Source: Clostridioides sp. (GTDB taxonomy: Bacteria > Bacillota > Clostridia > Peptostreptococcales > Peptostreptococcaceae). From it: DNA of 64,000 bases. The position numbers and the translations under genes are program-made. The notes beneath the pieces were generated by a model. That model did no database searches and was not told the DNA's origin. It saw nothing but the letters and a program-made list of their open reading frames with translations. Shown here in pieces: positions 1 through 8,278 of this stretch. The stretch is taken from assembly GCA_031261505.1 (NCBI GenBank), contig JAISJN010000008.1, positions 248,001 through 312,000 of the forward strand, read 5' to 3'. The first letter of the stretch is position 1. Each line of letters starts with the position of its first letter.

Positions 1-207
1 CGCCTTCTCGATTGGTTTTCTGTATTGTTTTACAAGTACCAACTTATCCTCATCGGTTATCGCCACTATACCAACAGCTCCACCGTGTTCGACTATCTCT
101 CTTTTACTATAACCATTTTCAGGAATTTCCACAGTATCGACCCTCAAACTAAGTATCTTACCTGTATAAATTTTATCGCTCTTAATAGTTTTCTCCTCTA
201 GTACCAT
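1..207 (-). CDS. nudF: ADP-ribose pyrophosphatase (Nudix), 3' part missing
   Basis: Only the first 69 codons are in the window; the gene runs off the left edge. It starts at ATG 207 with a GGAGG eight bases upstream. The visible protein has the usual N-terminal beta strands of ADP-ribose pyrophosphatases (KTIKSDKIYTGKIL, then HGGAVGIVAI and LVLVKQYRKPIEKA). The VKQYRKP stretch is a typical lead-in to the Nudix box, which lies outside the window. These enzymes cleave ADP-ribose to AMP and ribose 5-phosphate in the cytosol. It is last of a run of genes from steA on the same strand, 32 bases after the DUF3866 gene. The Nudix box itself cannot be seen, so the assignment rests on the N-terminus and on context. 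Confidence 0.8.
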   Translation of the reverse strand, partial: MVLEEKTIKSDKIYTGKILSLRVDTVEIPENGYSKREIVEHGGAVGIVAITDEDKLVLVKQYRKPIEKA

Positions 208-239
208 GTTTAAATCCTCCATAAATTCAAAGCTCCAGA

Positions 240-1304
240 TTAATCCCTTAAGTAAAGAGCCACGGTGCTAGCTGCTTCAAAGAACTCTCTGTCGTCTTCG
301 TAATTTCTTCCCATAGTCTTGACCTTTAGGCCAAATTCATCTAAATCATCTTTAGTTTCGTCGTTTTCAATATACGTTATTCTATGTTTTTTATCTAAAC
401 CACAATCCACTACCTGTGATTTTATTCTCTCGAGCTTTTCCGCCTCGTACACTGTTATAGGCAGTTCTACTCTTACATTCACGATTTCTCCAAGTACAGT
501 TATACTATGATGTGATATACCTCTATGTCTATCCCTCTTATCGGCAAAACTGATTCTAGGAATGGCAATAGGCCTTCCACCTAGTTTTGATATAGCATCT
601 AGTATAGGTCCTTGCTCAATTCCAGTGAAACCGTATTTTGTACCGGTCCCAGCTATACCTGGTCCCATTGTCACGATTACGCAGTCTGCACCTATAACTT
701 CTTTCGCTGTAATCAAGGCTGTGTATATATTTATACATTCGAAGTCCCCGCCAAAGGCATTGCCTATAGTCACAGTAGAGTCTACAAGTCCTTTTTCTTT
801 TAATGTCTCTACGTTTTTGCTGAAGTAGATTGGAAGTGCCGCCCCATCTGTCATTATGTATGCCAATTTTTTACCAGGATTGTTTTTCTTGTAGGTAGCT
901 GCAAAAGGAGTCAACATACTGTGAAGCGTTCCAACTACGACTGGCATACCGTCTAAGCTTTTGAAATCCAGTATCCTTTCGTGATTCTCATTTTCCTGTT
1001 CTTCAACGGCGTCTACCTTTACCTGAAGTGGAGTGTATCTGAGTTTCATTATATGACCGCCCTCAGTCATCTTTGACTCGAGGTTATCTAGATTTGCTAT
1101 TACATAATGATATCCTCCTGTACCAAGGCTTAGTTCAACTGCTGTAGTGTTTAAAACCACCTCATCACCAAGGTTTACAATTCCAGTCATCAACGGATAG
1201 TTATACGCCCTCTGTTCATCTCCATCTATATCTACCCTCAAGTCGTCAAGCTTTCCATTTTGACTGACTATCTTGGTCACCTTTCCAATTTTCTTGCTAA
1301 TCAT
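240..1304 (-). CDS. DUF3866 family protein
   Basis: A 354-residue protein of the DUF3866 type, with no known biochemical role. It opens with a small beta-rich part (residues 1-70) and then has a long alpha/beta region with glycine-rich loops (GAALPIYFS near 155, GNAFGGDFECIN near 182, MGPGIAGTGTKYGF near 213), suggesting a nucleotide- or sugar-phosphate-like binding fold. No signal peptide or membrane segment is visible. The start at 1304 follows AGGTGGGAT by a good distance. It sits between a GT4-type membrane transferase and nudF and probably belongs to the same transcript. Family membership is recognised from overall appearance; function is unknown. Confidence 0.75.
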   Translation of the reverse strand: MISKKIGKVTKIVSQNGKLDDLRVDIDGDEQRAYNYPLMTGIVNLGDEVVLNTTAVELSLGTGGYHYVIANLDNLESKMTEGGHIMKLRYTPLQVKVDAVEEQENENHERILDFKSLDGMPVVVGTLHSMLTPFAATYKKNNPGKKLAYIMTDGAALPIYFSKNVETLKEKGLVDSTVTIGNAFGGDFECINIYTALITAKEVIGADCVIVTMGPGIAGTGTKYGFTGIEQGPILDAISKLGGRPIAIPRISFADKRDRHRGISHHSITVLGEIVNVRVELPITVYEAEKLERIKSQVVDCGLDKKHRITYIENDETKDDLDEFGLKVKTMGRNYEDDREFFEAASTVALYLRD

Positions 1305-1340
1305 AAGTTATCCCACCTATCATGCTCTCATTATTGTTAT

Positions 1341-2183
1341 TTATCTTCCTAGCCTATCTATAAAGTTTAGTACTCCAACCTTTTCTATTATCTTTGTGAG
1401 CGAGTATTTTTCAGTAAGTGCATGTATTAAAATTAAAAATACCAACCACGATATCCTCACGTTAAACGAATATCCAGCCACGAACATAAAGCCTATGGAA
1501 ATTCCAAGCACGTTGGATCCAGTATCGCCCATCATGGCCCTAGCCTTTAAATCCGTATAGAAATAAGCTATTACGTTTGGAAGTATCAAAAGTGGAAGCG
1601 GAACTAAAAAACTAGCCACTGTAAATGCTATAGGTATCATTATAACCAGGTAAGCCTTTATAGCCCTACCAGGCCTTAGATCTAGTAAGTTCATTAGATT
1701 TGTAGAAAGAGCTATAATAAGCGTATTGACAACAATATCTCCAATATTTCTAGAAATCGATACTGATATCAGTATACCTACAAATCCTCCAAACAAAGCC
1801 TTGAATCCACCAGTTGTGAGTTTACCCTTAAACAGGCTCTTAAAATGTCCACTAAGTCCACTAACGCCTCTATTTCCTATTATATCATCTATTATACCTG
1901 CAAAAAACATCGAAATAAGTGCGAAATCAAACATAAAGTAATAGGTAAGCTTGCTTGCATCAGCAGTCGTGAACACAAGAATTATACTGCCTATGATGAG
2001 CATCGGCAAAAATACTATTCCCATGCTGACTGGTATCATCTCCCCTTTGTAATTAGGTCTGATGATTCCGGCGTCTACTAGCATATTCTTAAACATTGGT
2101 ATAACCAAGTACGTCCCTATAAATCCTGTGATGAACAAAATCGAGTAGAGCAAAATGTAATTTATTGTAAAGTTACTCATCAT
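1341..2183 (-). CDS. MraY/WecA-type membrane glycosyl-1-phosphate transferase family protein
   Basis: A 280-residue, highly hydrophobic protein with about nine or ten membrane segments. It carries the motifs of the polyprenyl-phosphate N-acetylhexosamine-1-phosphate transferase superfamily: an Asp-Asp pair (GIIDDIIGNRG, about residue 93), NLMNLLDLRPGRA (about 162) and GDTGSNVLG (about 222). Family members join a sugar phosphate from a UDP-sugar to undecaprenyl phosphate. It is shorter than MraY (about 320 residues), so it is probably a paralogue and not the essential peptidoglycan enzyme. The start is ATG 2183 or the next ATG three bases on; AGGAGG lies upstream of both. It is paired with a family 2 glycosyltransferase 10 bases upstream. 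Confidence 0.75.
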   Translation of the reverse strand: MMSNFTINYILLYSILFITGFIGTYLVIPMFKNMLVDAGIIRPNYKGEMIPVSMGIVFLPMLIIGSIILVFTTADASKLTYYFMFDFALISMFFAGIIDDIIGNRGVSGLSGHFKSLFKGKLTTGGFKALFGGFVGILISVSISRNIGDIVVNTLIIALSTNLMNLLDLRPGRAIKAYLVIMIPIAFTVASFLVPLPLLILPNVIAYFYTDLKARAMMGDTGSNVLGISIGFMFVAGYSFNVRISWLVFLILIHALTEKYSLTKIIEKVGVLNFIDRLGR

Positions 2184-2192
2184 TTCTTCCTC

Positions 2193-2903
2193 CTATACGT
2201 GTTTCGCCCATTTTTTCTTCTTTTCTTTTACTATTTTTCTTATGTGGTAGTACTGTTTTCCCCTGTGGATGAATCCTGCCAAGTCCCTACCTGTCTCGTT
2301 GTGGCTCATCTGAACCGGAACTTCCACTATCTTGTATCCGTATTTTAGTATATCTATAGTCATTCCGACTTCTACCCCGTATCCATAAGGCATCTCTTCG
2401 AATTTTTCTAATACTTCTTTTTTAAACACCCTCTGCCCAGATATTGAAGAAGTCAGTTCAACCCCCGTCATATCCAAGACTGAGTCTCTAGCAAGTCCTT
2501 TCACTAGTCCAAACCCGCCTTTTTTCTTAGCTCCTGGGAACTGAGCTATAGTCACGTCAGCTTGATCGCTCACGACAGGTCCTATCAATTTTTTAAATTC
2601 ATTTGATGAACTTCCTAGGTCGCCATCCACAAATCCTATTATATCAGCCTTCTCCATAGCTATTTCCAGACCGACGTTTAAAGCGTGTCCCTTGCCTTTG
2701 TTTACAGTTTGAATCTGTTTAGATATATCCTTTCCAGTTCCCAAAAATTCATGTATTATTGAACTCGTATTATCTGTCGAACCGTCATCGACTATTATTA
2801 TCTGGTCTATATCTTCTATTGCGTCAAGTCCTTCTAATGTATCCCTTAGGTATTTTTCCTCATTGTATGCTGGAACTATAACGCTTATATATGGTTTATC
2901 CAT
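2193..2903 (-). CDS. Family 2 glycosyltransferase (GT-A fold)
   Basis: A 236-residue protein with the GT2 nucleotide-sugar binding layout: ISVIVPAYNEE at the N-terminus, IIVDDGSTDNT (about residues 35-46), GKGHALNVGLE (about 69), and FVDGDLGSSSNEF carrying the DxD motif (about 91). SISGQRVFKKEVLE resembles the acceptor-side motif of DPM-like enzymes. There is no membrane segment, so it is probably a peripheral enzyme moving a sugar onto a lipid or glycan carrier. It lies between the SteB-like gene and the GT4-type gene, which suggests these enzymes act on one envelope substrate. AGGAGGG precedes the start. Sugar and acceptor cannot be read from the sequence. Confidence 0.85.
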   Translation of the reverse strand: MDKPYISVIVPAYNEEKYLRDTLEGLDAIEDIDQIIIVDDGSTDNTSSIIHEFLGTGKDISKQIQTVNKGKGHALNVGLEIAMEKADIIGFVDGDLGSSSNEFKKLIGPVVSDQADVTIAQFPGAKKKGGFGLVKGLARDSVLDMTGVELTSSISGQRVFKKEVLEKFEEMPYGYGVEVGMTIDILKYGYKIVEVPVQMSHNETGRDLAGFIHRGKQYYHIRKIVKEKKKKWAKHV

Positions 2904-2934
2904 CTAACCCTCCTATATAACTTGTTTAATCCGA

Positions 2935-2964
2935 CTAACCCATTCAATTACATGAATGGGTTAG
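2935..2964 (-). terminator. 12-bp perfect hairpin between SteB-like gene and GT2 gene
   Basis: CTAACCCATTCA (2935-2946) pairs perfectly with TGAATGGGTTAG (2953-2964) around a six-base loop, just after the SteB-like stop codon. No run of T follows on the minus strand, so it may be a 3' stabiliser, an attenuator or a repeat remnant more than a true terminator. Confidence 0.5.
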
Positions 2965-2975
2965 CCTAAGTTTGT

Positions 2976-3851
2976 CTATTTTACAGTTGGAAGTAAACTT
3001 GCTGCAGTATCCAATACTCCAAAGTTTCCAACCTGTTTTTCATCGTTTATAAGTATAGCTAGAGACACTATACCGCTCTTCTGATCGATATTATCTATCG
3101 TAGCTACTCCTAGTTTTGAATAGTAATCTACATAAGAAGTCTTAATAGCTGAATTTTGAACCTCTACCACGTGTTTTTCCTTGTCTTGTAATGCTCCAAC
3201 CAAGTACGCATCTAGGGCGTCAAAGTTTTTCTTTGGCTCTTTGGAATCTCCTCCAGCAGAAATTACAGCTGTATCATATGAGCTGAATGCGCTGTTGATG
3301 TAGTTGATCTTTATAATATTTAAATCTTGTAGATGCTCAAGCTTAGATAGTCCATTTGAATCGCTCAAAGACTCTACCACGTAGTTTATTACATCTTCTG
3401 TAGTCTTAATTGGAGTCCCTGCCTTTTGTGATAACTCTTTCATTTTTTCAGGCTGTTTAACGCCGTCGTTTATAACGATATTATACGACACTTCTGCGTT
3501 TGAACCCTTTAGAGAATCCACTATCGCATTTGAAAAATCATTGTTTTTGTCTACAGAAATAATACCGACCTTCTTATCTGCCAAGGTATTGGCTATCAAC
3601 ATATCGGAATTCTTATCTATAAATGATACTAAATTTTTATACTTCAACTCGGAATCTGCTAAATCCTCCTTCAGAGCATCGTTTTTATCCTTCAATACTC
3701 CAAATTTTTGATCGAGATCCGATATCATACTGGCCTGTTGTTTATTTAACTCTTCGTTGTTGTTGATGTTAAATCCGACCAATATACCTATCCCCAAAGC
3801 TATAAAGATAGCGCCTAGGCTAACTATATAGTACTTCATATTAATGTGCAT
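2976..3851 (-). CDS. SteB/MctB-like membrane-anchored coiled-coil protein (copper transporter MctB family)
   Basis: A 291-residue protein with an N-terminal membrane segment (about residues 6-27, YYIVSLGAIFIALGIGILVG), a short coiled coil (about 33-75) and an extracytoplasmic alpha/beta domain. This layout matches the PF11382 family named after mycobacterial MctB; its corynebacterial relative SteB works with SteA at the division site. The neighbouring gene is SteA-like, 53 bases upstream, which makes the SteB reading more likely than a copper transporter. No metal-binding Cys or His cluster is evident. The start at 3851 has AGGAGG eight bases ahead. The role in division is inferred from the pairing, not shown here. 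Confidence 0.75.
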   Translation of the reverse strand: MHINMKYYIVSLGAIFIALGIGILVGFNINNNEELNKQQASMISDLDQKFGVLKDKNDALKEDLADSELKYKNLVSFIDKNSDMLIANTLADKKVGIISVDKNNDFSNAIVDSLKGSNAEVSYNIVINDGVKQPEKMKELSQKAGTPIKTTEDVINYVVESLSDSNGLSKLEHLQDLNIIKINYINSAFSSYDTAVISAGGDSKEPKKNFDALDAYLVGALQDKEKHVVEVQNSAIKTSYVDYYSKLGVATIDNIDQKSGIVSLAILINDEKQVGNFGVLDTAASLLPTVK

Positions 3852-3904
3852 ATTTTTCCTCCTAAATTACGTCTAACTATTTTAATTTAATCGCATAGTT
3901 CCTG

Positions 3905-5026
3905 CTACATCTGCATTAACAATTTGAATTTTAGCTCTAGTAACTGTACAAAATGTTGAACGTGTGGCGATAGATACGCAAGTATCAATACTGGGAACAA
4001 TGCAGTCACCAATAGGGCAATTATATATTTAAATTTCAACTTGCTAGTGTATAGCAGGTTGACGCCCTTTGCATCTATTAACTTAGTACCTATCTTAAGT
4101 CTAACCAAGAAAGTACTAGCCATTCCCTTTCTTCCCTTTTCTAGGAAGTCAATCATATTAGAGTGAGTTCCCACTGCGACGATAAGCTTTGCATTGTACT
4201 CGTATGCTATGAGCATAGCTATATCCTCGCTAGTACCTGGAGCTGGGAATACAACTGCATCCAGTCCAAGGTCCTGAACCCTCTTTAGACCTGGAGCTCG
4301 TCCATCTGTGTAAGCGTGTACAACTATTTCCTTAGCCTTTATCAATGCTTCATCTGATACACTATCCATGTCGCCGACAACTACGTCTGGCGTATACCCA
4401 AACTCCATGAGCGCATCGGCTCCTCCGTCTACACCAACCAATACTGGTTTCATTTCCTCTATATATGAAATCATAGTACTTAGATCTTCTTTGTAATCCT
4501 GTCCCCTTACGACGATGAGTACGTGTTTACCGTTGTACTTAGTTGCTACCTTTGGTATCTCAACATCTCCTAGTATAAGTCCCTTTTCTTTTCTTGCATA
4601 ATCAATAGTATTGTCTATAAATTTATCTAGCTCTACAGATAGATTTTCATACGCAATCCTAAGTCTATCGTTGACGGCTTCCCTATCTAGGACCTCTCCC
4701 TGTCCTAAAAATTCGCCATCTCGATATATCTTTCCATCGACTACTTCAACAGTCTGTCCCTCTTTTAGTTGCTCAAATACATCTTCCCCTATGTTATCTA
4801 CTATTAATATATTATTATCTGTTAGTATACCGGGACCCTTGTTAGGGTATCTACCACTGATTGAAGGAGCCGCATTCACAACAAGCTTGATTTTTGCCTC
4901 TACAAGAGAATTCGCCGCAACTTCGTCGATATCTATGTGGTTTATCACAGCTATCTCCCCACTCACAAGTCTCTTGGCAAGCTTTTTTGTCTTTCTATCC
5001 ACCTTTATAGGAGCTTCGACTCTCAT
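3905..5026 (-). CDS. SteA-like cytokinetic protein with thiamine pyrophosphokinase-like fold
   Basis: A 373-residue protein. The frame stays open to 5149, but GGAGGAAAG sits just before ATG 5026, and the upstream 41 residues read through a repeat, so 5026 is the start. The middle has a TPPK-like nucleotide-binding signature (GVDGGADALMEFG, then VVVGDMDSVSDEA, about residues 200-230). A single membrane segment lies near the C-terminus (about 335-355, IIALLVTALFPVLILAYL). This matches SteA proteins, which in Corynebacterium recruit and control a peptidoglycan hydrolase together with SteB. The adjacent SteB-like gene supports the pair. Its use in a spore-former is inferred. Confidence 0.78.
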   Translation of the reverse strand: MRVEAPIKVDRKTKKLAKRLVSGEIAVINHIDIDEVAANSLVEAKIKLVVNAAPSISGRYPNKGPGILTDNNILIVDNIGEDVFEQLKEGQTVEVVDGKIYRDGEFLGQGEVLDREAVNDRLRIAYENLSVELDKFIDNTIDYARKEKGLILGDVEIPKVATKYNGKHVLIVVRGQDYKEDLSTMISYIEEMKPVLVGVDGGADALMEFGYTPDVVVGDMDSVSDEALIKAKEIVVHAYTDGRAPGLKRVQDLGLDAVVFPAPGTSEDIAMLIAYEYNAKLIVAVGTHSNMIDFLEKGRKGMASTFLVRLKIGTKLIDAKGVNLLYTSKLKFKYIIALLVTALFPVLILAYLSPHVQHFVQLLELKFKLLMQM

Positions 5027-5076
5027 TTTCTTTCCTCCACAATCATAATTAATCAAATTAAATAATAATCCATTGT

Positions 5077-5150
5077 TTCCAGCGGCTAATTCTGCCAACT
5101 GAAATGAGAACATCCCCCACCTTTTTAGGCGAGGGTCCATCTTTCTCAAG
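5077..5150 (-). repeat. Structured intergenic repeat, copy A (IS200/IS605-end-like)
   Basis: On plus this copy reads CCAGCGGCTAATTC, then CAACTGAAATGAG, then a CCCCCACC-TTTTTAGG-CGAGGG hairpin, then CATCTTTCTCAAG. The same order of blocks recurs at 7596, 8409 and 52390. It lies in the untranslated leader of the SteA-like gene, just downstream of two TATAAT boxes. Assignment to an insertion sequence end is a guess; the repetition itself is visible. Confidence 0.55.
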
Positions 5151-5154
5151 ATAT

Positions 5155-5168
5155 ATTATATCATTATA
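5155..5168 (-). promoter_or_regulatory. Candidate -10 boxes of the SteA-like operon
   Basis: Two TATAAT hexamers on the minus strand (5155-5160 and 5163-5168) follow the spo0A terminator and precede the SteA-like gene. The -35 region is poor (TCGAAA-like), so only the -10 elements are supported. Confidence 0.4.
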
Positions 5169-5195
5169 TCGCTATAAAATAAATTATTTCGAAAA

Positions 5196-5220
5196 AAAAG
5201 CCCTCAAACCGAGGGCTTTT
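5196..5220 (-). terminator. spo0A rho-independent terminator
   Basis: AAAAGCCCTC pairs with GAGGGCTTTT around a five-base loop, with A runs on one side and T runs on the other, so it can act on both strands. It is ten bases after the spo0A stop codon. Confidence 0.9.
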
Positions 5221-5230
5221 ACTTATAAAT

Positions 5231-6040
5231 TTATTTTACCATACTGTGTTCTAATCTTAATTTGTCCGATATCATCGCTATAAATTCCGAATTTGTCGGT
5301 TTGCCCTTGGTATTGTGGACTGTGTAACCGAACAACTGGTTTATAGTATCTACCTTGCCTCTACTCCATGCAACTTCTATCGCATGCCTTATTGCCCTCT
5401 CAACCCTGCTCGGAGTTGTGTTAAACTTCTTAGCTATACTTGGATATAATTCCTTTGTCACAGCCCCTAGGAGCTCAACGTTTTCTATGACCATCTTAAT
5501 TGCTTCTCTAAGGTATAAATACCCTTTTATATGTGCTGGCACTCCTATTTCATGTATTATGTTAGTTATTTCTGTTTCTATGTTTCCGCTGTTTTTTACA
5601 AAATCACCCCTGCTCATCTGGCTGCTTTCAAATGAATGTCTCTGTTCCATTTTCACTGATCTATTAGACACTAATTCTCTGATTCTATTTATGAATACCA
5701 CGAAGTCAAACGGTTTCACTATGTAGTAATCTGCACCTAGATTTATTGCGTTTTGTGTAATCTTATCCTGACCTACTGCTGATAAAACGATTACCTTCGG
5801 AAGTTTTTGTATATCCATTGTATTTAATTTTTCTAGCACTCCTAGTCCGTCCAAATGAGGCATTATAATATCTAATACCAAGAGGTCCGGTTGAGTCTTC
5901 TTTACTAAATCCAACGCTTCTATTCCATCTTTTGCTATACCGAGCACCTCGATGTCTTCCTCGTTGCATAAATACTCATTAAGTACTTGACAAAAGTCCT
6001 TATTATCATCTGCTAACACAATCTTGATTTTTTCGTTCAC
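5231..6040 (-). CDS. spo0A: Master sporulation response regulator Spo0A
   Basis: A 269-residue response regulator, the normal length. The receiver domain (about 1-125) has the acidic pair Asp11-Asp12, the phosphate acceptor Asp57 (LLVLDIIMP), a conserved Ser near 87 (VIVLSAVG) and Lys in DYYIVKPFD. The C-terminal effector (about 150-269) has the Spo0A DNA-reading helix around [15 protein letters not shown]. Phosphorylated Spo0A dimerises and binds TGTCGAA boxes to start sporulation. Translation begins at GTG 6040 after GGGGGG, an unusual start for such a gene. spoIVB lies upstream, as in Bacillus and Clostridium, with its own transcript likely. A terminator follows directly. Confidence 0.97.
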   Translation of the reverse strand: MNEKIKIVLADDNKDFCQVLNEYLCNEEDIEVLGIAKDGIEALDLVKKTQPDLLVLDIIMPHLDGLGVLEKLNTMDIQKLPKVIVLSAVGQDKITQNAINLGADYYIVKPFDFVVFINRIRELVSNRSVKMEQRHSFESSQMSRGDFVKNSGNIETEITNIIHEIGVPAHIKGYLYLREAIKMVIENVELLGAVTKELYPSIAKKFNTTPSRVERAIRHAIEVAWSRGKVDTINQLFGYTVHNTKGKPTNSEFIAMISDKLRLEHSMVK

Positions 6041-6221
6041 TGTTAATACCCCCCAAATTATAAAACTTTAAATATACAGAAAACAAACTTACTACACTAA
6101 ATTCTATCACATAATATACTATTACAACGTATACTTAAAATACAGTTATAATAGTTGACTTCAAAATTAATAAATCGCAATACTTTTCTTTTAGGTATTG
6201 CTACCTACTCTAATAACTCTA

Positions 6222-6228
6222 TTCGACA
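6222..6228 (-). promoter_or_regulatory. Candidate 0A box upstream of spo0A
   Basis: TGTCGAA on the minus strand, about 180 bases upstream of the spo0A start and within the spoIVB-spo0A spacer. It matches the Spo0A binding core exactly, but a seven-base match could be chance. It also lies in a GACAAG/CTTGTC inverted repeat (6225-6257). Confidence 0.35.
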
Positions 6229-6292
6229 AGCCGGGATACTATTCCTCTTGTCTAAAAAAAATAAATTAATTTTTAGTAAATTAGCTTTGTCA

Positions 6293-7426
6293 CTATAATT
6301 CTATCATTTCATGTATAAAAATGCCATAGCCTTTTTGCGGATTATTTCTTGAAACATGTGTCACTGCTCCGATAATTTTATTATTTTGTATTATAGGTGC
6401 ACCGCTCATTCCCTGAACTATTCCTCCAGTATAGTCGATTAGTTTTTTATCTACCACACGCAACACCATCTCTTTACTACTTCCATTACTCGATGTCATT
6501 TCCTCTATTTTTACATCATAAGGCGTGATATTTTTATTTTTATCCTCAAATAGTATCTGTGCTTTTCCAATTTTCACTTCGTCGCTATCCGCAACTTCCA
6601 TGAGTTGAGACGACTGACTATCAGCGATTTCTTCATTTTTAGCCTCATCTGATAATATTCCTCTTATTCCGATATCGCTATTGTCCTTGAACTTCCCAAT
6701 TAATTCTGATTCTGCGTAGTCTCCTTCGATAAATCCCACCTTTCCATCAGTCGATTTATTTATCTTTATTTTCCCTGGCATATACATATATCCTTCACTT
6801 ATCTTTAGGAGTTCGTTTGTATCGTTATCTTTTATTGCATGTCCTATAGCGCCCAGATTTCCAGTGGCTGGATCTAGGTATGTCAGAGTTCCTATCCCAG
6901 AAACCTTGTCCCTCACCCATAGACCGAGCATGTATTTACCTCTTACTTGTTTTGTCCTGACAACCTCGTTTTTATGAGCGCCCTCTCTTTCGAAGGTTAT
7001 CTTTACTTCCTTTTTCTTTTCCGAGTTCAATATATCGCTGACATCTTCGCTATCTGTAATCTTTTTATCGTCAATTTTTATAATATTGTCTCCAATCTGG
7101 ATTCCTCCGATGTATTGTACACTCTCATCTTCATAACCCAACACCAACACTCCATCCGTATTAGCCTTTATTCCTACTACATTTCCAAGAGGATATACAA
7201 ATTTCCTAGTCTTTTCTTTGGGACCCGTCTTTTTAAATACCGGGTTTGTAACCGAAGTGTTCAGTTCATTTTTTGAATTTAGATTCGATATTATTATAAT
7301 TGACGCTAGGACGAATACAGCTGCGAGTGCAACTACTATATTATTTTTAAATCTACTTGATTTATTTTGTGACCTTCTCTTTTTACTTCTTGATTCTTTC
7401 TTTGATCTTGCCCTATTTTTCCTCAT
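6293..7426 (-). CDS. spoIVB: SpoIVB sporulation signalling peptidase (family S55)
   Basis: A 377-residue protein with a very basic N-terminus (residues 1-28), a signal anchor (about 29-48), a PDZ domain (about 85-160) and the S55 serine peptidase domain. Candidate catalytic residues are His196 (GAIGHAIKD) and Ser341 (GMSGAP). SpoIVB is secreted from the forespore and cleaves SpoIVFA to release pro-sigma-K processing in Bacillus. In many clostridia the downstream target is less clear. Here it lies directly upstream of spo0A, the conserved order. AGGAGTGATT precedes ATG 7426. A sigma-G-type promoter is expected but I could not find a convincing one. Confidence 0.93.
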   Translation of the reverse strand: MRKNRARSKKESRSKKRRSQNKSSRFKNNIVVALAAVFVLASIIIISNLNSKNELNTSVTNPVFKKTGPKEKTRKFVYPLGNVVGIKANTDGVLVLGYEDESVQYIGGIQIGDNIIKIDDKKITDSEDVSDILNSEKKKEVKITFEREGAHKNEVVRTKQVRGKYMLGLWVRDKVSGIGTLTYLDPATGNLGAIGHAIKDNDTNELLKISEGYMYMPGKIKINKSTDGKVGFIEGDYAESELIGKFKDNSDIGIRGILSDEAKNEEIADSQSSQLMEVADSDEVKIGKAQILFEDKNKNITPYDVKIEEMTSSNGSSKEMVLRVVDKKLIDYTGGIVQGMSGAPIIQNNKIIGAVTHVSRNNPQKGYGIFIHEMIEL

Positions 7427-7595
7427 AGTGAATCACTCCTAAATTTTGTAGTCGATAGATATCTTACAATGGATTATTTATTACCCTCGATTCTATCTTT
7501 CCATTTAGAAAGGTTTCTTATGTTGGTATTTGATGTCAACTCGATTTATTTTTGGTAAATTCAAACGATGATTGCCCATAGAATAATTTTTAAAA

Positions 7596-7697
7596 CAGTG
7601 AAATTAAAGATGTCCACAACCTTCAGAGGTAGTGGACATCTTTCTTATTTTAAATTGGATTCACGCCCACCACATCTAGAGGTTGGAGACATTTATC
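7596..7697 (-). repeat. Structured intergenic repeat, copy B
   Basis: Two hairpins in a row. The first pairs GATGTCCACAACCT with AGGTAGTGGACATC around TCAG with one mismatch. The second is built on GCCCACCACATCTAGAGG. The block ends TATCTCAAC exactly at the gpx stop codon (7703-7705). It shares CAGTGAAAT and GTGGACATC with copies at 5077, 8409 and 52390. The first hairpin probably also ends gpx transcription. Confidence 0.55.
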
Positions 7698-7702
7698 TCA
7701 AC

Positions 7703-8245
7703 TTATAAGTTTTTTTCGATTATACTTTCTAGTTCTTTTGGTTCTGTTGTCGGTTCAAATCTTTCTATTATCTCACCGTCTTTGCCTATTAGGAATTTAG
7801 TGAAGTTCCATTTTATATTGCTGTCTTCGTATCCAGCTCCATATCTTTCTTTAAGCATTGGCTCAAGTATACCCGCCATTTCTCCAGTTCCAAATCCATT
7901 GAATTTAGTGTTTTCAGTTAGGTATTTGTATAGTGGATCTTGACCTTCGCCTCTAACTTCTATTTTTTGAGAAAGTGGGAAACTTACTCCGAATCTCACC
8001 TTACAGAATTCATGTATTTCTTCGTTTGATCCTGGATCTTGTTCATCGAATTGATTACATGGCATTCCTAGTATTGTAAATCCTCTATCTTTATATTTTT
8101 TGTAAAGATCTTCTAGTCCTTCGTATTGAGGAGTAAATCCACATTTGCTAGCTGTATTTACTATTAATAATAATTTTCCTTTGAAGTCTTCTAGTGAAGC
8201 GTCTTTTCCTTCTATTGTTTTGTAATTGTAACCATATACTGACAT
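7703..8245 (-). CDS. Glutathione peroxidase-family thiol peroxidase
   Basis: A 180-residue protein of the GPx family. Peroxidatic Cys35 sits in NTASKCGFTPQ, the Gln-bearing motif follows in GMPCNQF, and WNFTKFLI gives the Trp-Asn pair. It is a Cys type, not selenocysteine. Bacterial members usually take electrons from thioredoxin and reduce hydrogen or lipid peroxides in the cytosol. The frame is open to 8290, but a TATAAT box at 8273-8278 lies inside that extension, and ATG 8245 gives the family N-terminus, so 8245 is chosen. The gene breaks the usual recN-spoIVB neighbourhood and has hairpin repeats on both sides, suggesting it was inserted. Confidence 0.9.
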   Translation of the reverse strand: MSVYGYNYKTIEGKDASLEDFKGKLLLIVNTASKCGFTPQYEGLEDLYKKYKDRGFTILGMPCNQFDEQDPGSNEEIHEFCKVRFGVSFPLSQKIEVRGEGQDPLYKYLTENTKFNGFGTGEMAGILEPMLKERYGAGYEDSNIKWNFTKFLIGKDGEIIERFEPTTEPKELESIIEKNL

Positions 8246-8272
8246 TATGTGCACCAACCTTTTCTTATTTGT

Positions 8273-8278
8273 ATTATA
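8273..8278 (-). promoter_or_regulatory. gpx candidate -10 box
   Basis: TATAAT on the minus strand 28 bases before the chosen gpx start. No good -35 hexamer at 17 bases. It mainly matters because it argues against the longer frame. Confidence 0.45.

Noticed and set aside
5027-5149. 41-residue N-terminal extension of the SteA-like protein
   Set aside because: It reads through repeat copy A and lacks a start signal; a strong site marks ATG 5026.
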